48,777 bases of DNA from the NCBI GenBank assembly GCA_019694855.1, contig JAIBBD010000011.1, forward strand, positions 1 through 48,777, in the 5' to 3' direction. A program made the position numbers and the translations under genes. Origin of the DNA: Dehalococcoidia bacterium. GTDB taxonomy: Bacteria > Chloroflexota > Dehalococcoidia > UBA2979. Below the pieces are notes generated by a model. That model was given only the letters and a program-made list of their open reading frames with translations, was not told where the DNA came from and searched no databases. Each line of letters begins with the position of its first letter. Position 1 is the first letter of the stretch. Below are positions 23,513-31,352 of the stretch, piece by piece.

Positions 23513-24415
23513 GTGCGTGCGGTGTTGGTCGACTCGAACGCGGCGGGCGGGTTCCAGATCGGGGAGTCGCCGGAGCCGGAGCCGGGGCCGAACCAGGCGC
23601 TGGTGGAAGTGCGGCACCTTAGCCTCAACTTCGGCGACCTGAACGGCGCGCGGGCGCGACCAGACGGGTTCGTTCCGGGCTGGGACTCCTCGGGGGTCAT
23701 CGTGCAGCCGGCGGCGGTCGAGGGCTCGCCACCCGCCGGGACGCGGGTGGTGACGACGATGCTGTCGCAGGGCGGCTGGGCCGAGCGGCGCACGGTCGAC
23801 TTCGATGAGATCGCCGTGGTCCCGGATAACATCGACCTGGGTGAGGCCGCATGCCTGCCCGTCGCGGGGGTTACGGCGTTGCGAGCCCTGCGCCGCTCGG
23901 GCGCGTTGCTCGGGAAGCGGGTGCTCATCACGGGGGCTTCGGGCGGGGTGGGCCACTTCGCTGTGCAACTGGCAGCCCTCGGCGGTGCGCACGTGATTGC
24001 GAGCGTCGGTTCCGAGGCGCGGGGCGAGGGGCTGCGCGAGCTGGGTGCGGCGGAGGTCGTCGTGGGCCTCGACGGGGTCGAGCGACCGATCGACGTCGTG
24101 CTCGACAACGTGGGCGGGCCGCAGCTGGCGGCGGCGTGGCGGCTGCTCGGCGAGGGCGGCGTGATCCAGTGCATCGGGACGACCTCGAGGCAGGACGCCG
24201 CGTTCCCTTCGCTCGTCGGGATGTACCGGCGCATCGAGGCGTTCACCAAAGGGCCGAGCTCGTCGGCGGACATGGCCTACTTACTGCGGCTCATGGGCGA
24301 AGGGAAACTGCGCGTCGAGGTGGGGTGGCGCGGTTCGTGGTCGCGGTTCGCTGAGGCGGCTGAGGCGCTCAACGGGCGACGCGTGAAGGGGAAGGCCATC
24401 CTCGACATCGACTGA
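23513..24415 (+). CDS. Zinc-independent MDR oxidoreductase (quinone reductase-like)
   Basis: A 300-residue medium-chain dehydrogenase/reductase. The N-terminal GroES-like domain has LVEVRHLSLNFGDLNGA and VPGWDSSGVIVQ. The Rossmann domain has LPVAGVTALRALRRSGALLGKRVLITGASGGVGHFAVQLA, DVVLDNVGGPQLAAAW and a C-terminal GKAILDID. The structural-zinc Cys cluster is missing, which places it with quinone oxidoreductase/enoyl reductase types. I chose the GTG at 23513, which follows GGAGG. It converges on the CoA transferase with a 27-bp gap. Confidence 0.88.
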   Translation: MRAVLVDSNAAGGFQIGESPEPEPGPNQALVEVRHLSLNFGDLNGARARPDGFVPGWDSSGVIVQPAAVEGSPPAGTRVVTTMLSQGGWAERRTVDFDEIAVVPDNIDLGEAACLPVAGVTALRALRRSGALLGKRVLITGASGGVGHFAVQLAALGGAHVIASVGSEARGEGLRELGAAEVVVGLDGVERPIDVVLDNVGGPQLAAAWRLLGEGGVIQCIGTTSRQDAAFPSLVGMYRRIEAFTKGPSSSADMAYLLRLMGEGKLRVEVGWRGSWSRFAEAAEALNGRRVKGKAILDID

Positions 24416-24442
24416 CGCAGCCCGACTGGCGAGGGTGGTCCC

Positions 24443-25657
24443 TCAGCCGAAGACGCCGTCCGCCGCAAGCGCCGCGATCTCCTCGGCGGTCAGGCCGCAC
24501 TCCTCGAGCACGCGCTCGGTGTGGGCGCCGGGCGACGGCGCGGGACCGCGGACGGCGACGTCCGCGCCGCGGATCGTGAAGGGCGCAGCGAGCGTCTCGT
24601 AGGAGGCGCCCTGGTTGGTGGCTACCGCTTCGAAACTGCCGAGGGCGCGCACGGTGGCGTCATCGGCGACTTCGGGCAGCTCGGCGACCGGCGCCCAGAT
24701 CAGTCCGTGCGCGTCGAGGACCGCCGGCCAATCAGTCGAAGGGCGCGAGTCAAAGACGGCGGCGATCCGGCCGGTCAGATCCTCCGTGTGCTCGGCGCGA
24801 TGCTGCAGTGTGTCGAAGCGGCGGTCATGCTCCCACTCGGGATGGCCGAGGGCGGCACAGAAGCCGGGCCAGTAAGCGTCCGGTTGCACCATGACCAGCA
24901 GGATCCAGCGTCCGTCGGCGCAGCGGTAGGCGTTCCAGAGCGGGTTGCGGGGGCGGGCGCGGCTGTGACGAGGCGGCTGACGCCTGGAAGCGAGGGCGCC
25001 GGAGAAGTCGGTGCCGACCGTCCAGAGCCCCGTACCGACGAGGGTCACGTCGACGACCTGGCCTTCGCCGGTGAGGTCGCGGAGACGCAGCGCAGCGAGC
25101 GTCGAGGCGAGCAGGTTGAGGGCGGCAGTGTGGTCGCCCTGGCCGGGGCGGCAAAGCACCGGCGGCTCCTCGGGCTCCCCGAGGAGGTTCATGACGCCCG
25201 AACGGGCCCAGAAGGCGGCGTAATCGAAGCCGGCGCGGGCGGCATCGGGGCCCTCCGTGCCATACCCGCTGAAGGAGACGTAGACGACACGGGGGCTGGC
25301 GGCCTGCACGTCTTCGACGGTCAGGCCGTAGCGCTCGCGGCGGGGCTGCAGGAGGTTCGTGATGAACACGTCGGCCCCGGCGGCGAGGCGGCGCACGAGC
25401 TCGGGTCCGCCGGGCTGGTTCAGCGAGACCGTGATCGAACGCTTGCCGCGGTTGTCGAGCTCGAAGGCGTGGTTTACGGCGGGGCCGCCCGCGCCGATGG
25501 CGTCCGCGCCGAGGTTGAAGGCGCGATAGGCGTCGCCGCCGGGCGGCTCGACCTTGATGACGTCGGCGCCGAGGTCCGCCATGAGCGCCGCTGCGCTCGG
25601 TGCGGCGAGCCAGTTGGCGACCTCGATCACACGGATGCCCTCGAGTGGCGCGACCAT
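24443..25657 (-). CDS. CaiB/BaiF family III CoA transferase
   Basis: A 404-residue enzyme. Motifs: PLEGIRVIEVANWLAAPSAAALMADLGADVIKVEPP, RGKRSITVSLNQPGG, ADVFITNLLQPRRERYGL, VYVSFSGYGTEGP, and catalytic Asp145 in RAGFDYAAFWA. A G(Q/E)GDHT loop follows. The family swaps CoA between carboxylic acids. The ATG at 25655-25657 has GAAGGAG upstream. A separate small C-terminal domain (SYETLAAPFTIRGAD) is intact. The acyl substrate cannot be told from the sequence. Nearby acyl-CoA genes suggest acid or aromatic catabolism. Confidence 0.93.
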   Translation of the reverse strand: MVAPLEGIRVIEVANWLAAPSAAALMADLGADVIKVEPPGGDAYRAFNLGADAIGAGGPAVNHAFELDNRGKRSITVSLNQPGGPELVRRLAAGADVFITNLLQPRRERYGLTVEDVQAASPRVVYVSFSGYGTEGPDAARAGFDYAAFWARSGVMNLLGEPEEPPVLCRPGQGDHTAALNLLASTLAALRLRDLTGEGQVVDVTLVGTGLWTVGTDFSGALASRRQPPRHSRARPRNPLWNAYRCADGRWILLVMVQPDAYWPGFCAALGHPEWEHDRRFDTLQHRAEHTEDLTGRIAAVFDSRPSTDWPAVLDAHGLIWAPVAELPEVADDATVRALGSFEAVATNQGASYETLAAPFTIRGADVAVRGPAPSPGAHTERVLEECGLTAEEIAALAADGVFG

Positions 25658-25770
25658 GCCTCGACTCCTTCGCTGTGGACGGCGATCGGAGGGACGGTAA
25701 CGCGCCCGGCGGACGGCGGCTACGGCGAATGGGCGCGTTCCCCGAACGACTTGAGGACGAGACTCCTCGA

Positions 25771-25848
25771 GTCGCTTCGGTTCTGCTGCATCATTATGTA
25801 TATCGATGTGCCGCTATTATTAGGTTGCGCGAGCGGCCTCGAAGCGAC
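25771..25848. repeat. Inverted repeat enclosing an AT-rich spacer
   Basis: GTCGCTTCG (25771-25779) and CGAAGCGAC (25840-25848) are perfect 9-bp inverted arms. They enclose 60 bases that include an unusual AT-rich stretch (TCATTATGTATATCG and TATTATTAG). It lies upstream of the CoA transferase gene, in the gap after the beta-CASP gene. It may be a promoter/operator for 24443-25657 or a decayed small element; nothing more can be read from it. Confidence 0.4.
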
Positions 25849-25872
25849 GAGTAGGTAGCGTCAGGCGTCGGC

Positions 25873-27288
25873 TCAGCCGAGGGTGACAGTCTCACCGAAG
25901 GCCGCTACGGTCGCTTTGATTCGGCGTCGACGGAGGGTGGCGGCGAACGCGCCAGACGCCTCGTCCTCACCGTGCACGACAAAGACGCGCGGCGCGGGCG
26001 CCGGGGTGGACTGCACCCAACGGAGCAGCTCCCCACGATCGGCGTGCGCGGAGAAGCCGTCGATACTCGCAATACGGGCGCGCACCGGCCATTCCTCACC
26101 GAGGATGCGGACAGTGCTGTCGCCGTCGACGATGTGCCGTCCGAGGGTGCCCCCGGCCTGGTAGCCGACGAAGAGGACCGTGCTCTCCGGCCTCGTGATG
26201 TTCGCCACGAGATGGTGCTTGATGCGGCCACCGTTGCACATACCAGCGCCCGCAATGATGACGGCGGTGCCTGCGACACGGTTGATCGCCTTCGAGGTCT
26301 CGACCGAGCGGACAAAGGTGAGACCCGGGAACTCAAAAGGCGAGCTGCGACCTCGGAACTGCTCCGCGAAGGCGGGCGCGAGCGCCTCGAGGTGACGACG
26401 GTGGAGCTGGGTGACTGAAGTTGCCATCGGGCTGTCGACGAAGACCAGCAGCCGCGGGATGCGCCGCTCGAGGAGCAGGCGGCGCAGGTGGTACAGCACG
26501 TCCTGCGTGCGACCGATGGCGAATGCCGGGATGACGACGTTGCCGCCCGCCTCGACGGTCTCATTGATCACCCGCTCGAGTTCGCGCGCGACGTCCTCGT
26601 CCGGGTGATCGCGGTCGCCATAGGTCGACTCGACGACGAGGTAGTCGGACCGCGGCGGTGGCTCCGGGTCGCGGAGCATCGGGTTCGCGCCGCGTCCGAG
26701 GTCGCCAGAGAAGGTGATCACCCGCTCGCCCGCCTCGGACGCCACGCGCAAGGTGAGGATGGCCGAGCCGAGGATGTGACCGGCGTCGCGGAACTCCGCA
26801 CGGATGCCGGGGGCGACCGTCCAGGGGGTGTGGTAGCCGATTGTGCGCAGGAGCGCGACCGCGCGGCGGACGTCGACTGGCGTGTAGAGCGGCGTTTCGG
26901 GGTGAGGGCCGCGCCGGCCCTCGCGTTCATGGCGGCGACGCTTGTAGTCAGCGTCCTCGACGGCGATGCGGGCGGCATCGGCGAGCACAATGCTTGCGAG
27001 GTCAGCGGTCGCGGGAGTGCACCACACGGGGCCGGAAAATCCGGCGCGAGCGAGCCTCGGGAGATAGCCGGAGTGATCGAGGTGGGCGTGGGTGAGGACG
27101 ACGGCGTCGATGGAACGCGGGTCGACCGGGAACGGATCCCAGTTGCGCTCGGCGAACTCGCGCTCCTGATTCAGGCCGCACTCGACGAGGACGCGGCTCT
27201 CCGAGGTCTCCAACAGGAAGCGCGACCCGGTGACATTTCCGGCCGCGCCGAGAAAGCGGAGGACGGGACGGTCATTCCGACGTGAAAT
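25873..27288 (-). CDS. Beta-CASP metallo-beta-lactamase-fold ribonuclease-like protein (apparent ATT start)
   Basis: A 471-residue protein with an MBL fold (motif 2 THAHLDHSGYLPRL, residues about 66-80; DAGHILGSA; FSGDLGRG), a beta-CASP insert, and the RNA-specificity end DGFSAHADRGELLRW. It is an archaeal CPSF/RNase J-related mRNA-processing type (COG1236). The first usable TTG at 27211-27213 would delete the conserved first strand. Upstream codons, in frame and uninterrupted, read VLRFLGAAGNVTGSRFL, the family's normal N-terminus, and begin at ATT 27286-27288. GGGAGGG lies 4 nt before that ATT. An ATG 11 bases further in is out of frame. Either ATT initiates, or the assembly has lost a base. 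Confidence 0.88.
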   Translation of the reverse strand: MSRRNDRPVLRFLGAAGNVTGSRFLLETSESRVLVECGLNQEREFAERNWDPFPVDPRSIDAVVLTHAHLDHSGYLPRLARAGFSGPVWCTPATADLASIVLADAARIAVEDADYKRRRHEREGRRGPHPETPLYTPVDVRRAVALLRTIGYHTPWTVAPGIRAEFRDAGHILGSAILTLRVASEAGERVITFSGDLGRGANPMLRDPEPPPRSDYLVVESTYGDRDHPDEDVARELERVINETVEAGGNVVIPAFAIGRTQDVLYHLRRLLLERRIPRLLVFVDSPMATSVTQLHRRHLEALAPAFAEQFRGRSSPFEFPGLTFVRSVETSKAINRVAGTAVIIAGAGMCNGGRIKHHLVANITRPESTVLFVGYQAGGTLGRHIVDGDSTVRILGEEWPVRARIASIDGFSAHADRGELLRWVQSTPAPAPRVFVVHGEDEASGAFAATLRRRRIKATVAAFGETVTLG

Positions 27289-27316
27289 GAGACCCTCCCG
27301 CCCTCGATGGACGCTG

Positions 27317-27847
27317 CTAGCTTGCTGCCTTCACCGCGTCGCCGATGACTACGACGGGGATCGGCGACTCACGCACGATCGCCTCCGCGGTGCTGCCCAT
27401 GAGAATACGCGAGATTCCACGCCGTCCGCGCGTGCCCATCACGATCAACTCGGCGTCGAACTCCTTCGCGGCCTCGAGGATCGCCGGAGCCGGCTTCGAG
27501 CCCGACACCACCCGCGACTCGATGGTCTGGCCGGGGAGGTGGTGCGCGGCCAGCGTGGCGTCACGCGACTGCAGCTCACCGTGGATACGGGTGAGGGCCT
27601 GGCTGCGATCCTCCATCAGGTGGGGCGACGATGGTGTCGGGATGTTGTAGCTACTGCCGCTCCACGAACCGAGCGGGGTTGGGGTGCCCTGGGGGAGCGT
27701 CGTCGCGGTCGACTCGTGGATGTCGGCGTCATCGACGACTGTCAGCAGGCGGATCTCCGGATCCTTCACGTTGCGCAGCAACCCGGCAGCCGCGGCGACG
27801 ACTCGTTCGGCCTGCTCGCTAGCATCTACAGCAACAAGAATGCGCAT
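27317..27847 (-). CDS. Universal stress protein UspA family
   Basis: A 176-residue single-domain Usp. It starts MRILVAVDASEQAERVVAAAA, has a loop rich in Ser/Pro/Gly in the middle (about 60-85), and ends AELIVMGTRGRRGISRILMGSTAEAIVRESPIPVVVIG. The G-2x-G-9x-G-S pattern (GTRGRRGIS...LMGS) indicates ATP binding. The start ATG (27845-27847) follows GGAGGAAA. It lies 28 bases upstream of the beta-CASP gene on the same strand and is probably co-transcribed with it. It differs clearly from the other Usp at 5193. Confidence 0.9.
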   Translation of the reverse strand: MRILVAVDASEQAERVVAAAAGLLRNVKDPEIRLLTVVDDADIHESTATTLPQGTPTPLGSWSGSSYNIPTPSSPHLMEDRSQALTRIHGELQSRDATLAAHHLPGQTIESRVVSGSKPAPAILEAAKEFDAELIVMGTRGRRGISRILMGSTAEAIVRESPIPVVVIGDAVKAAS

Positions 27848-27990
27848 GATTTCCTCCGATTCGAACCCAGCGTCTCGCCGGGGGTTTAGGGCTGCGAGGG
27901 CCAAACGTCCCCTCGGACGAGGGAACGTCGGTCCTCGCGGCGGGCCCCCAGCCACCGGCTCGAGCGGGCCCCATCGGGTACTCTCGGCGG

Positions 27991-29100
27991 ATGGTTCACT
28001 TTGCCCTGCGGACACTGCTGTACGACCGAGTGCGGTTCCTGATCGCGGTGGGCGGGGTGGCCTTCGCGATCCTGCTGATGCTCGTGCTGCGGGGGATCAT
28101 GGATGGCACCGTGGCGAAGTCGACGGCGTACGTGGACCACGTCGGGGCTGACGTCTTCGTCGCGCAGCAGGGCGTGCAGCACTTCGCGCTCACCTCGTCG
28201 GTCGTCCCGGTGGCGGCCGAGCCGGCGGCGCGCGCGGTGCCGGGCGTCCGCGCCGCGGTGGGCATCGTGAGTGTCCCGCTCGTGGCCCGGATCGGCGGCC
28301 ACGAGGCCGCGGTGCGCCTCGTGGGGTTCGACCCCGCAGGGGGGCTCGGGGGCCCGTGGGCGATGGCCAGCGGTACCGCCAGCATCGACGCGGGGGGTGT
28401 CATCGTGGACCGGACGCTGGCGAGCAGCGAGGGCCTCGACGTTGGAGACACGCTCACGCTCGCGGGACAGCAATTCACGGTGCAGGGCCTGTCGCGAGGG
28501 ACGAACGCGCTCGCCGGCAAGGTCGTCTTTGTGACGCGCGACGTGGCTGCTCGCATGGTGGGCACGGAGGGCGCGTACAGCTACCTGCTCGTGCAGGCCG
28601 ACCACGGGGTGAGCGCCGACGAGGTGGCAGCCCGGCTGCGCACGGCGCTGCCCGACACCTCGGTCATGACGCGCGCGGAGTTCTCGCGGAACGAGCGCGA
28701 CCTGCTGACCGGGTTATTCGTCACGCCCGTGAACGTGATGGCGGTCATCGGGATGCTCGTCGGCATCATGGTCGTCGGGCTCACCATCTATACGGTCGCT
28801 TCGGAACGACTGCGTGACTTCGGCGTACTGAAAGCAATCGGCGCCTCGAACCGGTACGTGTACCTCGTGATCCTGCGGCTGGGGTTGCTCGTGGGGATGA
28901 TCGGGTTCGTTGTCGGCCTCAGCGCGGGCTACCTCGTGAAGCCGCTGGTCGAGTACTTCGTACCTGATCTCGGGATCGCCTACCGGCCGGAGTTCATCCT
29001 CGCGGTGCTCGGCATCGCGGCGGGGATGAGCCTGCTGTCTGCGCTGCTGCCGGTGTACCGCATCGCGGGGGTGGATCCCAAGGAAGTGTTCAAGGCGTGA
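27991..29100 (+). CDS. ABC transporter permease, FtsX/MacB (DevC-like)
   Basis: A 369-residue protein. A first membrane helix (residues about 16-36) is followed by a 200-residue extracytoplasmic domain and three C-terminal helices (about 247-268, 292-320 and 330-355), the FtsX layout. It has GVLKAIGASNRYVYLVIL and the end LLPVYRIAGVDPKEVFKA, typical of DevC/MacB-type permeases. The stop overlaps the start of the ATPase gene as GTGA. The pair would drive mechanotransmission or export of lipoproteins or glycolipids; no membrane-fusion partner gene is adjacent. Confidence 0.9.
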   Translation: MVHFALRTLLYDRVRFLIAVGGVAFAILLMLVLRGIMDGTVAKSTAYVDHVGADVFVAQQGVQHFALTSSVVPVAAEPAARAVPGVRAAVGIVSVPLVARIGGHEAAVRLVGFDPAGGLGGPWAMASGTASIDAGGVIVDRTLASSEGLDVGDTLTLAGQQFTVQGLSRGTNALAGKVVFVTRDVAARMVGTEGAYSYLLVQADHGVSADEVAARLRTALPDTSVMTRAEFSRNERDLLTGLFVTPVNVMAVIGMLVGIMVVGLTIYTVASERLRDFGVLKAIGASNRYVYLVILRLGLLVGMIGFVVGLSAGYLVKPLVEYFVPDLGIAYRPEFILAVLGIAAGMSLLSALLPVYRIAGVDPKEVFKA

Positions 29101-29807
29101 GCGCGCCTCTCGAGCTGACCGGGGTGCGGAAGGTGTACGGGCACCCGCCGTCCGAGGTGGTCGCAGTCGACGACGTGACGCTGGTCGTGCCGGAGGGGCG
29201 CGTGGTCGTCGTCCTCGGGCCGTCCGGGAGCGGGAAAACGACCCTGCTGTCGATCGCCGGCTGCCTGCTCTCTCCGACCGAGGGGTCCGTGCGGATCGTG
29301 GGCAACGAGGTCACCTCGATGTCCGAGCGCCAGCTACCCGCCGTCCGGCTGCGTCACATCGGCTTCGTGTTCCAGACGTTCAACCTGCTCGACCCGCTGA
29401 CGGCCCTCGAGAACGTACTCATGCCGATGAACCTCGCTGGTCGCGGCGACGCGCGGGCGCGTTCGCGGGCGCGCGACTTGCTCGTGGAGCTCGGACTGGA
29501 ACATCGCGTCGGGAGCCGGCCGGCGGAACTCAGCGCGGGCGAGCGGCAGCGGGTAGCGATCGCACGGGCGCTGGCGAACGAGCCGGCGCTGGTGCTGGCC
29601 GACGAGCCGACCGCGAACCTCGACTCTGCTTCGGGGCAGCGAGTGATGCGGCTGCTGTCCGGCCTCGTGCGCGCGGGGGCGGCGAAGGCACTGGTCGTCG
29701 TGACGCACGACCAGCGGGTGCTCGAGTTCGCGGACGAAACGTACTGGATGGAAGACGGGCGGCTGCGCCGCGACGGGTCGCTCGGGGTGACAGGGGCCGC
29801 CTCGTAA
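29097..29807 (+). CDS. ABC transporter ATP-binding protein (LolD/MacB type)
   Basis: A 236-residue ATPase. Walker A is GPSGSGKTTLLS (about 40-51), the Q-loop is FVFQTFNLLDPLTALENV, the signature is LSAGERQRVAIARALANEP, Walker B is LVLADEPTANLDS, and the H-loop is VVVTHDQRVL. The signature Gly-Gly is changed to Ala-Gly (LSAGE), a tolerated change. The start GTG overlaps the permease TGA by 4 bases. A strong hairpin follows 14 bases after the stop. Confidence 0.94.
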   Translation: MSAPLELTGVRKVYGHPPSEVVAVDDVTLVVPEGRVVVVLGPSGSGKTTLLSIAGCLLSPTEGSVRIVGNEVTSMSERQLPAVRLRHIGFVFQTFNLLDPLTALENVLMPMNLAGRGDARARSRARDLLVELGLEHRVGSRPAELSAGERQRVAIARALANEPALVLADEPTANLDSASGQRVMRLLSGLVRAGAAKALVVVTHDQRVLEFADETYWMEDGRLRRDGSLGVTGAAS

Positions 29808-29820
29808 GTCTCGAAACGCA

Positions 29821-29850
29821 AACGCGGAGGGACATGCGTCCCTCCGCGTT
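29821..29850. terminator. Bidirectional hairpin between convergent ABC and thiolase genes
   Basis: AACGCGGAGGGA (29821-29832), loop CATGCG, TCCCTCCGCGTT (29839-29850): a perfect 12-bp stem. It sits 14 bases after the ATPase stop and 22 before the thiolase stop. There is no T-tract. Confidence 0.65.
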
Positions 29851-29871
29851 CGGTATGTAGCCAAGCCGAGA

Positions 29872-31194
29872 CTAGTCGGGGTTGGCGCTCCAGATGAGGA
29901 AGTCGGCCAGCGCGACGGGCATCGGACCACCCGAGACGCCGACATCGTGCTTGCCGGTGATCTGGCGCTCACCAGCACGGCCCTGGATCTGCTGGATGCT
30001 GTCCGTGTGCATCCAGTAGCGGGTCCGCCCGCTGCCAACGTTCCCGCCGCTGGGCGAGATCGGGGCGGGGCCGTTGATGCTGATGTCCTGCGAGGCGAAG
30101 TAGTCGAGCGCCTCGCCGCGCTTGATCCCGGCAAAACCGAGGCCTTCGAGGTGGAACACGTGGAACAGGCTGAACCCGTCGTACATGTTCTCGAAGTCGA
30201 GGTCAGCGGCGGTGATGCCGGCGCCCTCGTAGAGCATGCGAGCGTTGCGGGCCGTCGAGTCCTCGCACTCCTCGAGCGTGGGCACGCTCGAACGGATCTG
30301 GTAGCGGTCGGACGCGGTGTTCAGGATGTAGACCGGCTTCTGCTTCATGCTGCGGGCGCGCTCCGCGGTGGTGAGCAGGTAGGCGCACGCGTTCATGATC
30401 GGAATGTCGTTGTCATAGAGGTTCGCCGGCTTGGCGACCCAGCGCGCGTTGACGTAGTCCTCGTAGGTCAGGTGCTCCGGCCGGTGCTGGTACCAGTAGC
30501 CTTCGGGGAACTTCAGGCCGTTCTCGCGCGAGTTGATCATGAACGGCGCCATCATGTCGTGGGTCTTGCCGTACTTGTACATGTAGCGCTGGAACTGGGT
30601 GGCGGTGTCCCAGGAAGCGGGGCCGGCCCAGTTGTGCCACTTGCCGTAGCCGGAGATGGTCGGCTCGGCGTTCGCGCCACCCTGGTAGTAGCGGCCGTCC
30701 AGGTTGTGCCACGCCTTGACGACGAGGCAGGTGTTGGTCTGGCCGTTGCCGACCGCCTGCGCGCCGACGACCAGCGCGTTCGACATGCAGATTGGGCCAA
30801 TCATCGTGAACTTGATGTTGGTCAGCTCCGGCATGTTCTTGATGAGCCACTCGGCGCTCAGCTGCGCGATGCCGTCCAGGGGGTCATCCGTCGGGTTGAA
30901 GGCGTTGACGATGTCTTCCGGGATCGGGCGGCCCGCCGGCCAGTGCGCTCCGGTCGTGGTCGAGTTGTCGAGGACGATGCCGTCGACCTGGTCACCCGTG
31001 ACGCCGGCGTCGGCCATCGCCTTGCGCATCGCCTCGATGGTCCACGCGCCGATGGTGTTCTCGGCGGTGCCGTCCCAGCGCCGTCCCGTCGCGGAGTGTC
31101 CAATGCCGACCGCAGCTACCTTGCCGCGGTGCTCCCAGATCCCGAGGCCCTCCCGTGTGCGGTACATCTCGGGGCCGGCGACCGGAGTAACCAT
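29872..31194 (-). CDS. Thiolase-like protein (SCP-x/lipid-transfer type)
   Basis: A 440-residue thiolase-fold protein. It opens RGKVAAVGIGHSATGRRWDG and has AWTIEAMRKAMADAGVTGDQVDGIVLD. The nucleophile region is MIGPICMSNALVVGAQAVGNGQTN with Cys136. Then come NMYDGFSLFHVFHLEGLGF, a Ser/Pro/Gly loop PISPSGGNVGSGR, and the end GKHDVGVSGG. The usual second Cys of degradative thiolases (C-x-G near the C-terminus) is not seen, as in the SCP-x-related and thiolase-like groups acting on steroid or branched chains, often with a DUF35/OB partner. No partner gene is adjacent. The ATG at 31192-31194 follows GGTGGAAGC. The 158 bases upstream contain an AT-richer patch (TATTAAACCC) that may hold its promoter. 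Confidence 0.82.
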   Translation of the reverse strand: MVTPVAGPEMYRTREGLGIWEHRGKVAAVGIGHSATGRRWDGTAENTIGAWTIEAMRKAMADAGVTGDQVDGIVLDNSTTTGAHWPAGRPIPEDIVNAFNPTDDPLDGIAQLSAEWLIKNMPELTNIKFTMIGPICMSNALVVGAQAVGNGQTNTCLVVKAWHNLDGRYYQGGANAEPTISGYGKWHNWAGPASWDTATQFQRYMYKYGKTHDMMAPFMINSRENGLKFPEGYWYQHRPEHLTYEDYVNARWVAKPANLYDNDIPIMNACAYLLTTAERARSMKQKPVYILNTASDRYQIRSSVPTLEECEDSTARNARMLYEGAGITAADLDFENMYDGFSLFHVFHLEGLGFAGIKRGEALDYFASQDISINGPAPISPSGGNVGSGRTRYWMHTDSIQQIQGRAGERQITGKHDVGVSGGPMPVALADFLIWSANPD

Positions 31195-31352
31195 GCTTCC
31201 ACCCTTCTGCTGTCGGCGGGGTGCTTCCCTCGCCGCATGTTCCCCGCGTCTGGCGGCGCGGTGATGGTCTGACGCTGCGTATTAAACCCGAAGTCCACAA
31301 CATTTGCCATCGGTACGAGGACCGATCGCGCAATCGCCTTCGTGGTAAGCCG

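Noticed and set aside
29872-31194. Calling the 29872 protein a full degradative thiolase
   Set aside because: The C-terminal second Cys motif was not found; only a thiolase-like label is justified.
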